64,000 bases of DNA from Micromonospora eburnea (GTDB lineage: Bacteria; Actinomycetota; Actinomycetes; Mycobacteriales; Micromonosporaceae), in contig NZ_FMHY01000002.1 of the NCBI RefSeq assembly GCF_900090225.1, positions 3,162,001 through 3,226,000 on the forward strand, written 5' to 3'. Both the position numbers and the translations under genes were made by a program. Under the pieces are notes generated by a model. It made no database searches, was not told where the DNA came from, and was given only the letters and a program-made list of their open reading frames with translations. Shown here piece after piece: positions 50,559 through 58,987 of the stretch. How positions within the stretch are numbered: position 1 is the stretch's first letter; each line of letters starts with the position of its first letter.

Positions 50559-51308
50559 ATGCTCAATACCGTGGGTACGACCGATTTGTGGGTTCGCCGC
50601 TACCACCCGCGACCGGAGGCGCGTGTTCGCCTGGTCTGCCTCCCGCACGCAGGCGGTGCGGCCAGCTATTTCTTTCCTGTGTCCCGTGCGCTTACCGCGG
50701 ACATCGAGGTGCTGGCCGTGCAGTACCCGGGCCGGCAGGACCGCCGCACCGAGCCGTTCATACGTACCATCGACGAGCTGGCCGACGCGGTGACGGCAGT
50801 GCTGGCCGAGGTTGCCCGTAATGGGCCCCTGGCGCTGTTCGGCCACAGCATGGGCGCCGTCCTCGGCTTCGAGGTGGCACTGCGCCTCGAACGCACCGGT
50901 GTTGTTCCGGCCGCACTGTTCGTTTCCGGCCGGCGCGCGCCGAGCACCGATCGCGACGAGCGGGTCCACCTGCTGGACGACGCGGGCGTGCTCGCCGAGG
51001 TCAGATCGCTCAGCGGAACCGACGCGAGAGTCATGGACGACGACGAGTTGGTACGCATGGCGTTGCCGGCCATCCGGAACGACTACACAGCGATCGAAAC
51101 CTACCGGTGCCAACCGGGCCCGCCGCTGTCGTGCCCGATCCACGCGATGGTGGGCGACGCGGATCCCAAGGCCACCATCGACGAGGTGCGGGCCTGGCGT
51201 GATCACACCGACGCCGATTTCGAGCTCCACGTGTTCCCGGGGGGACATTTCTATCTCGACCAGCAGTCCACGGCAGTGCTGGCCGAGATAACGAAGGTGT
51301 TGGCCTGA
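50559..51308 (+). CDS. Type II (editing) thioesterase
   Basis: A free-standing alpha/beta-hydrolase of 249 aa, typical for PKS/NRPS type II thioesterases, which clear stalled or wrongly primed acyl groups from carrier proteins. Seen: LPHAGG oxyanion region near residue 30, VQYPGRQDR, nucleophile GHSMG (Ser 97), Asp in GDADPK and His in GGHFYL. ATG 50559 is preferred over the in-frame GTG 50550 because GGGGTGA (50547-50553) then sits at a normal distance. It follows gene E after a 285-bp gap that holds no gene, and it points the same way as the PKS genes. Confidence 0.93.
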   Translation: MLNTVGTTDLWVRRYHPRPEARVRLVCLPHAGGAASYFFPVSRALTADIEVLAVQYPGRQDRRTEPFIRTIDELADAVTAVLAEVARNGPLALFGHSMGAVLGFEVALRLERTGVVPAALFVSGRRAPSTDRDERVHLLDDAGVLAEVRSLSGTDARVMDDDELVRMALPAIRNDYTAIETYRCQPGPPLSCPIHAMVGDADPKATIDEVRAWRDHTDADFELHVFPGGHFYLDQQSTAVLAEITKVLA

Positions 51309-51507
51309 CAACGGGAGATGCTTTCGGGGCTCTCATGGCACCGCCGGTCCGCGCCGTTGCCGACCCGCGACTCGTTTCTGCGCGGCACGCGTACCGATGT
51401 GCTGGACCGCAACGAGCCGGGCGGCCGGCCATCGACCATCCGGTCGCCGACGAGCACCCCGCCTAGACCCGCGGGTACTCAAGACAGGGAAAGGGGATTT
51501 CCACATC

Positions 51508-53277
51508 ATGACCACCATCGGGTCGAATCGGGGTGTCGGGGCCGGTGTACTGGGCACCCTCCCCGACCTCCTGCGGATACGCAGCGAGAAACAACCGGAT
51601 GCGACCGCCTACGTGTTCCTGAGCGACGGCGAGACTCCGGTCGAGTCGTTGACCTACCGCGAGCTGTACGAGGCGGCGTTGGGCCGGGCCGCCGCGCTCG
51701 CCGAGAACGGTCTGTCCGGGCGTAACGCCGTGCTCGCGTTCCCGTCCGGCCTGGAGTTCATCCGCACCCTGTTGGGCTGCATGTACGCCGGGGTCACCGC
51801 AGCACCCGTGCAGGTCCCCCGACGCGCCGACGCCGTGCGCCGGCTGCGGCGGATCGTCGACGACGCGGGCGCGACGACCGTGCTCACCACCGGCCCGGTC
51901 AAGCACGCGCTTGAGGAGCAGTTCGGGCATCTGCCCGAGCTGACCGGGACATCCCTTGTGGATGGCGCAGAGCTGACCGGGCCGGCCGGTGAACCGGCCG
52001 AGTGGCCGATGCCCCAGGACATCGCGTTACTGCAGTACACATCGGGGTCCACCGGCGACCCGAAGGGGGCGGTCATCACCCATGCCAATTTCCTGAGCAA
52101 CGCGGCCGAGACGGACGCGTTGTGGCCGTGCGAGCCGGACGGCAGGGTCGTTTCCTGGCTGCCCATGTTCCACGACATGGGCATGTTGTTCGGTGTGGTG
52201 CTGCCCTTGTGGGCCGGTGTTCCGTCCGTGCTGATGGCACCCGACTCGTTCATTCGCAGGCCAGCCAGGTGGCTGGAGGCGATCGCACGCTTCCGCGCGA
52301 CACATTCCGCCGCACCGAACTTCGCCTACGAACTCTGCGTCCGCGCCGCCGTCGAGGGCCGCATGACGGGGGTCGGCGACCTGTCGAGTTGGCGGGTGGC
52401 CGCCAACGGCGCGGAACCGGTGCGCTGGCAGACCATACGTGAGTTCGTCCGGACCTTCGCCGGCAACGGGTTCGACCCGCGCGCCATGTGCCCCGGCTAC
52501 GGGCTGGCGGAGAACACCCTGAAGGCGACGGGCAGCCGCCCGGAACGTCCTACCCGTCCGCTGTGGGTTTCCCCGGAGGCGCTCGGCGAGGGCCGGGTGG
52601 AGGTCGTCCCCGAGTCATCGGCCGCCACCCCGCTGGTCAGCAGCGGGGTCACCGTCCCGGGCACGGTTGTGCGGGTCGTGGACCCGCGGACCCGGCGGCC
52701 GAGCCCACCCGACCAGGTCGGCGAGGTCTGGATCAGCGGCCCGTGCGTCGCCATGGGGTACTGGGGTCGCCCGCAGGACAGCGAGAAGACCTTCCGGGCC
52801 ACGGCACACGGCGTACCGGGCACGTTCCTGCGTACGGGGGACCTCGGATTCACGCACGACGGCGAGCTCTACATCACCGGTCGGCTCAAGGACGTGATCA
52901 TCCGCAGGGGCCGCAACTTCTACCCGCAGGACATCGAGCTGACCGTCGAGTCCGTCGCACCGAACCTGCACCCCAACTGCACGGCCGCCTTCTCCGTCGA
53001 CGACGGCATGACTGAACGGCTCGTGGTCGTCGTGGAGGTGGACGGCCGGGCACTGCGGGCGACGCCGTCGCCGGAGCTGGTCGAACGCATTACCACGGCG
53101 ATCTGGGACAGCCACCGCCTGACCGTCGACGACATCCTCGTCGTTCGCCGCGGCGCGCTTTCCAAGACGTCGAGCGGCAAGGTCCAGCGCCGTGCCTGCC
53201 GCACCCGCTATCTCAACGGGGACTTCGTGCCGGTGGCCCGCAACGCCCCGCAGGCCCAGGTAGTGACGCTGCCATGA
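51508..53277 (+). CDS. Fatty-acyl-AMP ligase (FAAL)-like acyl-activating enzyme
   Basis: An adenylate-forming enzyme of 589 aa that activates a carboxylic acid with ATP and passes it to CoA or a carrier protein. Seen: P-loop motif [57 protein letters not shown] and [17 protein letters not shown]; the last form is typical of the FAAL branch. No carrier domain is attached. Start ATG 51508 follows AAGGGGA at 51490. Its stop overlaps the carboxylase start as ATGA, tying the two into one pathway. Possible roles are supplying an acyl thioester for carboxylation to an alkylmalonyl extender, or activating the starter acid. The first is favoured by the gene order. Substrate and final acceptor are unknown. 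Confidence 0.88.
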   Translation: MTTIGSNRGVGAGVLGTLPDLLRIRSEKQPDATAYVFLSDGETPVESLTYRELYEAALGRAAALAENGLSGRNAVLAFPSGLEFIRTLLGCMYAGVTAAPVQVPRRADAVRRLRRIVDDAGATTVLTTGPVKHALEEQFGHLPELTGTSLVDGAELTGPAGEPAEWPMPQDIALLQYTSGSTGDPKGAVITHANFLSNAAETDALWPCEPDGRVVSWLPMFHDMGMLFGVVLPLWAGVPSVLMAPDSFIRRPARWLEAIARFRATHSAAPNFAYELCVRAAVEGRMTGVGDLSSWRVAANGAEPVRWQTIREFVRTFAGNGFDPRAMCPGYGLAENTLKATGSRPERPTRPLWVSPEALGEGRVEVVPESSAATPLVSSGVTVPGTVVRVVDPRTRRPSPPDQVGEVWISGPCVAMGYWGRPQDSEKTFRATAHGVPGTFLRTGDLGFTHDGELYITGRLKDVIIRRGRNFYPQDIELTVESVAPNLHPNCTAAFSVDDGMTERLVVVVEVDGRALRATPSPELVERITTAIWDSHRLTVDDILVVRRGALSKTSSGKVQRRACRTRYLNGDFVPVARNAPQAQVVTLP

Positions 53278-54839
53278 GCCGCCCGACGACAGCCGATCGG
53301 CTCGCGGAGCTGGCCCGCCGGCGAGCCGAGGCCAGCGAGCCGTTCGACCAGCGGGCCGTGCGGCGGCAGCACGAGCGGGGCAAGCTCACCGCCCGCGAAC
53401 GGATCGACGGCCTGATGGACCCCGGCTCGTTCGTGGAACTTGACGCACTGGCCCGGCACCGGTCGTACAACCTGGGCATGGAGCGCAGACGACCGGTCGG
53501 CGACGGGGTGATCACCGGGTACGGCGCGGTGAACGGGCGCCGGATCTGCGTCTTCGCGCAGGACTTCACCGTCTTCGGCGGCAGCCTCGGCGAGGTGTAC
53601 GGCGAGAAGATCATCAAGGTGATGGACCTGGCCATCCGCACCGGCTGCCCTATCGTCGGAATCAACGACTCCGGGGGCGCGCGTATCCAGGAGGGGGTGG
53701 TGTCCCTCGCCCTGTACGCAGAGCTGGTGAAGCGGCACGTGCAGGCCTCCGGAGTGATCCCGCAGATCTCCCTGATGGCCGGTCCATGTGCAGGCGGAGC
53801 GGTGTACGCCCCGGCGATCACCGACTTTGTGGTGATGGTCGACCAGATCGCGCACATGTACGTCACCGGCCCGGACGTCCTGCGCACCGTCACCGGCGAG
53901 GAGGTGGACCACGAACAGCTCGGTGGGGCGCGCAGCCACAACACGATCTCGGGCAATGCGCACTACCTGGCCGTCGACGAGGCGGACGCCTTCGAGTACG
54001 TCCGCCACCTGCTCGGCTACCTGCCGGCCAACAACCAGGAGGACCCGCCCGTCTTCGGTCCGTCGCAACTGCCGGATTCGACCGAGGTGGACCTCGCGCT
54101 GGACACCTTGATCCCCGACGACCGCAACCAGCCGTACGACATGCTCCACGTGGTCCACAGCGTGCTCGACGACGGCGAGCTGCTCGAGGTGCAACCGCTG
54201 TTCGCCAGCAACATGATCTGCGGCTTCGGCCGGGTCAATGGGCACAGCGTCGGCGTGGTGGCCAACCAGCCGATGCGGCTGGCTGGCGCGTTGGACATCA
54301 ACGCCAGCGAGAAGGCAGCCCGGTTCATCCGCACCTGCGACGCCTTCCACGTCCCGGTCGTCACGTTCGTCGACGTTCCCGGCTTCCTGCCCGGTGTCGG
54401 TCAGGAGCAGGGCGGCGTCATCCGCCGGGGTGCGAAGCTGATCTACGCCTACGCCGAGGCAACCGTCCCCATGGTCACCGTCGTGACTCGGAAGGCTTAC
54501 GGCGGCGGATACGGGGTGATGGGCTCGAAGCACCTTGGCACGGACGTCAACCTGGCGTGGCCGACCGCGGAGATCGCCGTCATGGGCGGCGACAGCGCGG
54601 TGAACGTGCTCTACCGCCGGGAGCTGAGTGTGGCCGCGGATCCGGCGGCCGAGCGCGACCGGCTACGCGCGCACTATGAGGAGACGCTGTGCAGTCCCTA
54701 TGTCGCAGCGGAGCGCGGTTATGTGGACGCGGTGATCATGCCCCGGGAAACCAGATCGCAGGTGGCGCGTGCGCTGTGGGCGCTGCGGGACAAACGGGTC
54801 GCCCGGCTGCCGCGCAAGCACGGAAACATTCCGCTGTGA
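53274..54839 (+). CDS. Acyl-CoA carboxylase beta (carboxyltransferase) subunit, PccB-like
   Basis: A 521-aa carboxyltransferase that moves CO2 from biotin to an acyl-CoA alpha carbon. It looks like Streptomyces PccB throughout: [75 protein letters not shown], and the C-terminal KHGNIPL. The key difference is at residue 414 (codon 54513): the motif is [13 protein letters not shown], whereas PccB has Asp (Asp422, a known acyl-chain specificity position) in [13 protein letters not shown]. The Gly should enlarge the acyl pocket. No biotin-carboxylase alpha subunit is encoded nearby, so a shared housekeeping one must serve. It overlaps both neighbours by 4 bp. Confidence 0.93.
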   Translation: MSRPTTADRLAELARRRAEASEPFDQRAVRRQHERGKLTARERIDGLMDPGSFVELDALARHRSYNLGMERRRPVGDGVITGYGAVNGRRICVFAQDFTVFGGSLGEVYGEKIIKVMDLAIRTGCPIVGINDSGGARIQEGVVSLALYAELVKRHVQASGVIPQISLMAGPCAGGAVYAPAITDFVVMVDQIAHMYVTGPDVLRTVTGEEVDHEQLGGARSHNTISGNAHYLAVDEADAFEYVRHLLGYLPANNQEDPPVFGPSQLPDSTEVDLALDTLIPDDRNQPYDMLHVVHSVLDDGELLEVQPLFASNMICGFGRVNGHSVGVVANQPMRLAGALDINASEKAARFIRTCDAFHVPVVTFVDVPGFLPGVGQEQGGVIRRGAKLIYAYAEATVPMVTVVTRKAYGGGYGVMGSKHLGTDVNLAWPTAEIAVMGGDSAVNVLYRRELSVAADPAAERDRLRAHYEETLCSPYVAAERGYVDAVIMPRETRSQVARALWALRDKRVARLPRKHGNIPL

Positions 54840-55027
54840 ACGGCCCGTTTCGCGTCCTGCGGGGAAACCCGAGCGAGGAGGAGCTGGCCGCGCTGATCAT
54901 CGCTCTGGCCACCCTGACCGCCGGCGAGAGTCCGGATGAACCCCGACGCGACCGGGTCCGATGGCTCACCCCGCCGGTGAGGCATCGCGGTCCGAACGCG
55001 TGGCGGCGCGGCCTCACCGCCTTCTGA
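54836..55027 (+). CDS. Acyl-CoA carboxylase epsilon subunit
   Basis: A 63-aa protein starting at GTG 54836, overlapping the beta-subunit stop as GTGA. It shows the actinobacterial epsilon-subunit pattern: [20 protein letters not shown] at the start and a basic, Trp-containing end ([11 protein letters not shown]). These small subunits bind and stimulate the beta hexamer. The coupling to the beta gene means a dedicated carboxylase core is made from this operon. It closes the FAAL-beta-epsilon unit; 269 bp without a gene follow. Confidence 0.88.
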   Translation: MNGPFRVLRGNPSEEELAALIIALATLTAGESPDEPRRDRVRWLTPPVRHRGPNAWRRGLTAF

Positions 55028-55216
55028 CGGAGGGGTCGCGATGCGTGAGGTGCCGATCGCCGGCCGGGGCGAGACTGCGGTGCGGATCGCGTACGCCTGC
55101 TCGCGACATCGGGATCTCCGGTGTGATCTCGCTGAGAGTCGACGGACCGGGGCGCCCGTCGGGTGTGTCCGGCGGGCTGCCCCTCCGCGTGCCGGCGATC
55201 TGCTGTCCGGGAGCGT

Positions 55217-55233
55217 TCGAGATCGTTCGAGGT
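55217..55233 (+). promoter_or_regulatory. Candidate SARP heptad direct repeats upstream of the activator gene
   Basis: Two heptads, TCGAGAT (55217-55223) and TCGAGGT (55227-55233), repeat with a 3-bp spacer and resemble the TCGAG-type heptads bound by SARPs such as ActII-ORF4 and DnrI (usually 4-bp spaced). A weak promoter-like pair follows: TTGTCG at 55237 and GAATAT at 55261, 18 bp apart. Autoregulation is an inference. Confidence 0.35.
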
Positions 55234-55296
55234 GTCTTGTCGATCACGCGCGCCCATTCAGAATATCTATGCCTGGCAATATCGAGGGGGAATGCG

Positions 55297-56121
55297 ATGC
55301 TGTCACTGGAGCTGCTCGGCCCGATCCGGGCGCGACGCGACGAGATGGTGCTGGCGGTTCCCGCTGGCAAGACGCGGACACTCCTGGCACTGCTGCTGCT
55401 CGAACCCGGTGCCGCGGTCAGCCGCGAGCGCATGGTCGGTGAGCTGTGGGGGGACGTGACGCCGCCGTCCGCCGCGGCGAATCTGCGCAACTACCTGTCC
55501 AAGCTGCGGTTGTGGTTGGCGAACAGCACGCACGACGACGACGGCGGCCGGCTGCTGATCCAGCGGCGCAACGGCTGGCAGCTGGCACTCGGCGACGTAC
55601 CCGTTGAGGTGGATGTGTTCGCGTTCGAGAAGCACCTGGAACGGGCCCGCGCCGCCGTACGCGCGGGCGACCCCCACACGGCGTCCGGGCGCCTGCGCCG
55701 GGCGGTCACGCTGTACCGGGGCGCGCCGATGCAGGACGTCCCCCAGGGCCGGATGCTCTCCGGACGGGCCGGCGCCCTGACCGCGAAGTGGCTGGGTGCG
55801 GTCGAGGAGTACGTCGCCGTGCTGCTGGAGCTGACGCAGTACGAGGCGGCGCGGGTCGTGCTGCACGAGTTCCTCGCGGGGCAGCCGTACCGGGAGCGGG
55901 CGTGGGGGCAGCTGATGGTGGCGTGCGGCAACAGTGGTGACGTCCAGGGTGCCCTGCGCGCCTACGCCACCGCCCGTCGGGGCCTGGTCGACGGTCTCGG
56001 TGTCGAGCCGAGCGCCGAACTGACCAACCTTTACCAGCAGATCCTCCGGGGCGAGCCGGCGGTACGGCTGGCCGCCAGCGCCGCGTCGGCGCCACGCCGG
56101 GCCGAACCCGTGTGCTCGTAG
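55297..56121 (+). CDS. SARP-family pathway activator (winged helix + BTAD)
   Basis: A 274-aa Streptomyces antibiotic regulatory protein-type activator. Residues 1-95 form the OmpR-like winged helix (LELLGPIRARRD, LLLLEPGAAVSRERMVGELWGD, NLRNYLSKLRLWL) and residues 100-250 the BTAD repeats (DVFAFEKHLERA, YRERAWGQLMVAC, LGVEPSAELTNLYQQIL). There is no C-terminal NTPase, so it is the short DnrI/ActII-ORF4 form. Start ATG 55297 has GAGGGGG at 55284-55290; longer in-frame starts have no such site. It is the only regulator between the PKS block and the flank and probably switches the cluster on. It converges on the next gene with 41 bp between. Confidence 0.92.
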   Translation: MLSLELLGPIRARRDEMVLAVPAGKTRTLLALLLLEPGAAVSRERMVGELWGDVTPPSAAANLRNYLSKLRLWLANSTHDDDGGRLLIQRRNGWQLALGDVPVEVDVFAFEKHLERARAAVRAGDPHTASGRLRRAVTLYRGAPMQDVPQGRMLSGRAGALTAKWLGAVEEYVAVLLELTQYEAARVVLHEFLAGQPYRERAWGQLMVACGNSGDVQGALRAYATARRGLVDGLGVEPSAELTNLYQQILRGEPAVRLAASAASAPRRAEPVCS

Positions 56122-56162
56122 GAGTGCGCCCGGTGGCGCGGCGGCATGAGCGAGTAGCCCGA

Positions 56163-57155
56163 TCAAGAAGTCCTGCCGGGAGTGGGGCCGGCGGCGGTCC
56201 TGGCGAAGCGGCGGGCGAGGTGCCCGAAGGCGCCGACAAGCTCGGCGGGGCCGACAACCTCGATCTCGGTGTCGAAGCGGGCGATGGCGGCGGCGAGGCT
56301 GGGCCACGACCAGGAGCCGAGAGTGATCCGGCAACGGTCCGAGCCGAGCTCCTCGACGATCCCGTCGCGGGTGTAGAGGGCCACGGTGGCGGCCGGCAGG
56401 TCGAGGATCGCGGTGCCCTGGCAGGGCCAGCCGATGGTGCCGTCGTCGGCGCCGCGGAATCTGCCGGTGACGAAGGTGGTCACGCCGCCTCCGGGCAGTT
56501 CCCTGGGCGTGAAGCGGGGTCCGTTGGGGATGCGCAGGGTTATCTGGTCGGCGCGGAAGGTGCGCCAGTCCGACCGGTCGAGGTCCCACGCGACGAGGTA
56601 CCAGCGTCCGTCCCAGGTGATGACGTGGTGCGGCTCGACACGGCGCGGGGACCTGTCCGCGGTCTCGGAGCCGTAGTCGAAGCGGAGGATCTCGTGGGCT
56701 TGCACGGCGGAGCTGATCGCCAGGAGCACGTCACCGTCGATCGGGGCGGCCGGTCGGGTGGCGGGCCGTTCGACGGCGGTGATCTGGAGGGCGTTGATGC
56801 GGTGCCGGAGCCGGGACGGCATGACCTGCCGGATGGTGGTCAACGCCCGTGCTGCCGCTTCGCCGGTGTCGTCGCCCAGGGTGGCGGCGGCGACCTGCAG
56901 CGCGATGGTGAGGGCGACGGCCTGCTCGTCGTCGAACAGCAGCGGCGGTAGTTCGGTGCCGGGGCTGAGCCGGTAGCCACCGTCGGGGCCCTTGACAGCG
57001 GCGATGGGGTAGCCGAGCTCGCGCAGCCGGTCGACGTCGCGGCGCACGGTCCGCAGGCTGATGTCGAGCCGCTCGGCCAGCAGCGTGCCCGGCCAGTCGC
57101 GGCGTGTCTGCAGCAACGACAGCATGGCCAGCAGTCGACCGGCGGTTTTCGGCAT
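56163..57155 (-). CDS. YafY-type transcriptional regulator (HTH + WYL domain)
   Basis: 330 aa. The N-terminus is a DeoR/HTH_11-type helix-turn-helix (RLLAMLSLLQTRR, LAERLDISLRTVRRDVDRLRELGYP). The middle is a WYL domain (RVEPHHVITWDGRWYLVAWD) followed by the WCX-like C-terminal region. Such proteins are usually repressors or activators sensing a ligand through WYL. Start taken at MPKTAGR (57155), matching the usual family N-terminus, rather than the longer frame to 57185. It is divergent from the VOC gene with 111 bp between, the usual sign that it controls that neighbour. Confidence 0.88.
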   Translation of the reverse strand: MPKTAGRLLAMLSLLQTRRDWPGTLLAERLDISLRTVRRDVDRLRELGYPIAAVKGPDGGYRLSPGTELPPLLFDDEQAVALTIALQVAAATLGDDTGEAAARALTTIRQVMPSRLRHRINALQITAVERPATRPAAPIDGDVLLAISSAVQAHEILRFDYGSETADRSPRRVEPHHVITWDGRWYLVAWDLDRSDWRTFRADQITLRIPNGPRFTPRELPGGGVTTFVTGRFRGADDGTIGWPCQGTAILDLPAATVALYTRDGIVEELGSDRCRITLGSWSWPSLAAAIARFDTEIEVVGPAELVGAFGHLARRFARTAAGPTPGRTS

Positions 57156-57266
57156 GAGATTGAACTTATCGGCAGTAGGTGCCACAGCCTGTCACCTACG
57201 TCGTCGAACCTTGGTGATGACGCCGGCCGGGCACCGGACCGGGAACAACTCTCACCAGGAGTCTTG

Positions 57267-57734
57267 ATGAGCATCAGCACCACCGCCCACCTCAACTTTC
57301 GGGGCAACGCCCGGGAGGCGCTGGAGTTCTACCACTCGGTGTTCGGCGGCGAGATCATGGTCATCACGTACGGCGACTTCGGGATGCCGAAGGACCTGCC
57401 CGACGCCAGCAAGGTCGTCTGGGGCCAGGTCGCGTCCGACGACGGCTTCCGCGTCATGGCCTACGACGTGCCCAGCCAGGCCGGAACTGGCATCGCGCCG
57501 GTGCCCTCGACGCGGCGCGAGAACGGCATGACGCTCACCGGCGAGCCGTTCTTCCTGTCCGTCCGGGGTGAGACCGTTGAAGAGGTCGGCGCGCTGTGGG
57601 AGAAGCTGGCTGATGGCGCCACCGTCGTCGAGGCGTACGGCCCGGCGCGGTGGGCACCCGCGTTCGGGATGCTCACCGACCGCTTCGGCATCACCTGGAT
57701 CCTCGACGTCGCCGCCCAGTACGCCAACGTCTGA
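57267..57734 (+). CDS. VOC (glyoxalase/PhnB-like) family protein
   Basis: 155 aa with the PhnB-like VOC pattern: HLNFRGNAREALEFYHSVFGGE at the start, FRVMAYDVPS in the middle and WAPAFGMLTDRFGITWILDV near the end. Members of this subgroup include metal-dependent lyases and many proteins of unknown role, so no reaction is assigned. ATG 57267 is preferred over TTG 57264; CAGGAG lies at 57256-57261. It sits divergently next to the WYL regulator, which probably controls it. Confidence 0.88.
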   Translation: MSISTTAHLNFRGNAREALEFYHSVFGGEIMVITYGDFGMPKDLPDASKVVWGQVASDDGFRVMAYDVPSQAGTGIAPVPSTRRENGMTLTGEPFFLSVRGETVEEVGALWEKLADGATVVEAYGPARWAPAFGMLTDRFGITWILDVAAQYANV

Positions 57735-58181
57735 CCCTCGCCCTCCGGCAACGAAACGAGGCGCCGATGCCTCCAGGCGCCCACTGCACTCGGTCAGGTC
57801 GAACCGCCCCGCCACCGAAGGGTGTTCATGGGTCTCCGGTTTCAGATCCGGCTTCGTTGCCGGACCATCTACCCGGAGACCTCGCCGTATGTCCGATCTC
57901 CGATGCGTCGAACGGCGACTCCAGTTCGGGCGCCACCGCTGACGTTCCGGGGTGGACGGCGAGGATCACGTCGACCTCGCCACCACCTCGGTGGCCCGTC
58001 AGGCGGAGGTGGTCACGCGCCTGAAGGTCGCCCGACCGTCCCTCGCGCCCGGCTCTGGTCGGGGCGGCGGCACGGATACCGGCTTTGCGTCGCCCACCTA
58101 TCGTGATCACGGTTGTCGCGTTCCTCGGAAGCGGCTGCCGACAGTAGGACGCAGACTGAGCACGATGAATGGGAGAAGAAG
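57735..58181 (+). other. 447-bp stretch without a recognisable gene
   Basis: Open frames here on both strands give arginine- and proline-rich sequences typical of shadow translation in GC-rich DNA. A short GGCGCC...GGCGCC inverted repeat just after the VOC gene (57762-57779) may help end its transcript. GGGAGAAGAAG directly before 58182 is the ribosome-binding region of the next gene. Confidence 0.5.
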
Positions 58182-58436
58182 TTGAGGGCTTTGCGCCGAC
58201 CTCGGGTCCGCAACCTCGTCGCCGCGACCTCGGTTGCGAGCGCGCTGGTGCTCGGCCTGGCCGCGCCCGCGTATGCGGACTACACCAGCCCGATCTACCC
58301 AACCTTGAAGGCATGCAACGACGCCCGGCCAAAGTACGCTTCGTCGTGGACGAAGCCGCAGGCGTGCCATCCGATGTACAACTGGGACGGCACGAAGGTG
58401 ATCGGGTACGCGTTCCTGGTGAAGACCCAGGGCTAG
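58182..58436 (+). CDS. Small secreted protein of unknown function
   Basis: 84 aa. TTG 58182 is chosen because GGGAG lies at 58171-58175 and the product then begins with a clean signal peptide: basic RALRRPRVRN, a hydrophobic core (ATSVASALVLGLA) and an AYA-DY type cleavage site near residue 31. The mature part is about 53 aa with two cysteines (in KACNDARP and PQACHPMY), able to form one disulphide, and ends in YAFLVKTQG. No known family is recognised. A hairpin follows the stop by 19 bp. Confidence 0.72.
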   Translation: MRALRRPRVRNLVAATSVASALVLGLAAPAYADYTSPIYPTLKACNDARPKYASSWTKPQACHPMYNWDGTKVIGYAFLVKTQG

Positions 58437-58455
58437 TTGTTGAGACTGGCGGGTT

Positions 58456-58491
58456 GCGGGGCCTGCGGCGAATACTCGCCGTGGGCCCTGC
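58456..58491 (+). terminator. Candidate hairpin terminator after the small secreted gene
   Basis: GCGGGGCC (58456-58463) pairs with GGCCCTGC (58484-58491) with one G-U pair. An inner stem CGGCGA (58466-58471) pairs with TCGCCG (58476-58481) around a short AT-containing loop. There is no T tract, as is usual in actinomycetes. Confidence 0.5.
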
Positions 58492-58987
58492 GGCCTGTCG
58501 GCAGAGGCGCCGCCCCTGAGACAATGTCTGGTGGGGCGGTCGAGTTACTCCCAACGGATGCCGCGAGACGGGCTCGACGAGAGCGATAGTGCCGCCGCCT
58601 ATTAGTCATGCGGCGGCGGAAACGATCGGTCCCGCGCCGAACGCCCAGGGTGTGCCAGATCGGCCCTGCGACGAGAAACCGAAGCCCGAGACCGGGCGGC
58701 CACCATGCCGATCCCCGCGGGGGCGGAGACGCGGGCTTCAGCGGCGAGCCGCTACGACGCGCACGCCCCGCCGCCCGGTCACTGGCCGGTGCGGCTGCTG
58801 CCGCCAGGCGGCCCAGTGCGGGTGGTGCGGCGCGGGGACCGGGGGTGCCGCCCAATGCTCCGTGCCCGGCCCGTCGTCGTCATCCGGTGCCGCTGCCGGA
58901 TCGGCTACAGATCAGGTCGCGACCGGCACCCGTGGCGACATGACCTTGAGGAGGCCGTCGGGGTGAGAGCCCAGGCGGGGATCTCGT
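58492..58987 (+). other. 496-bp stretch without a recognisable gene
   Basis: No frame on either strand gives a convincing protein. An 8-bp perfect inverted repeat GCCGCCGC / GCGGCGGC (58591-58598 and 58610-58617) with an 11-nt AT-rich loop is the only structure noted. Confidence 0.5.

Noticed and set aside
58591-58617. GCCGCCGC/GCGGCGGC hairpin
   Set aside because: Not close to any gene end and too short to call a terminator.
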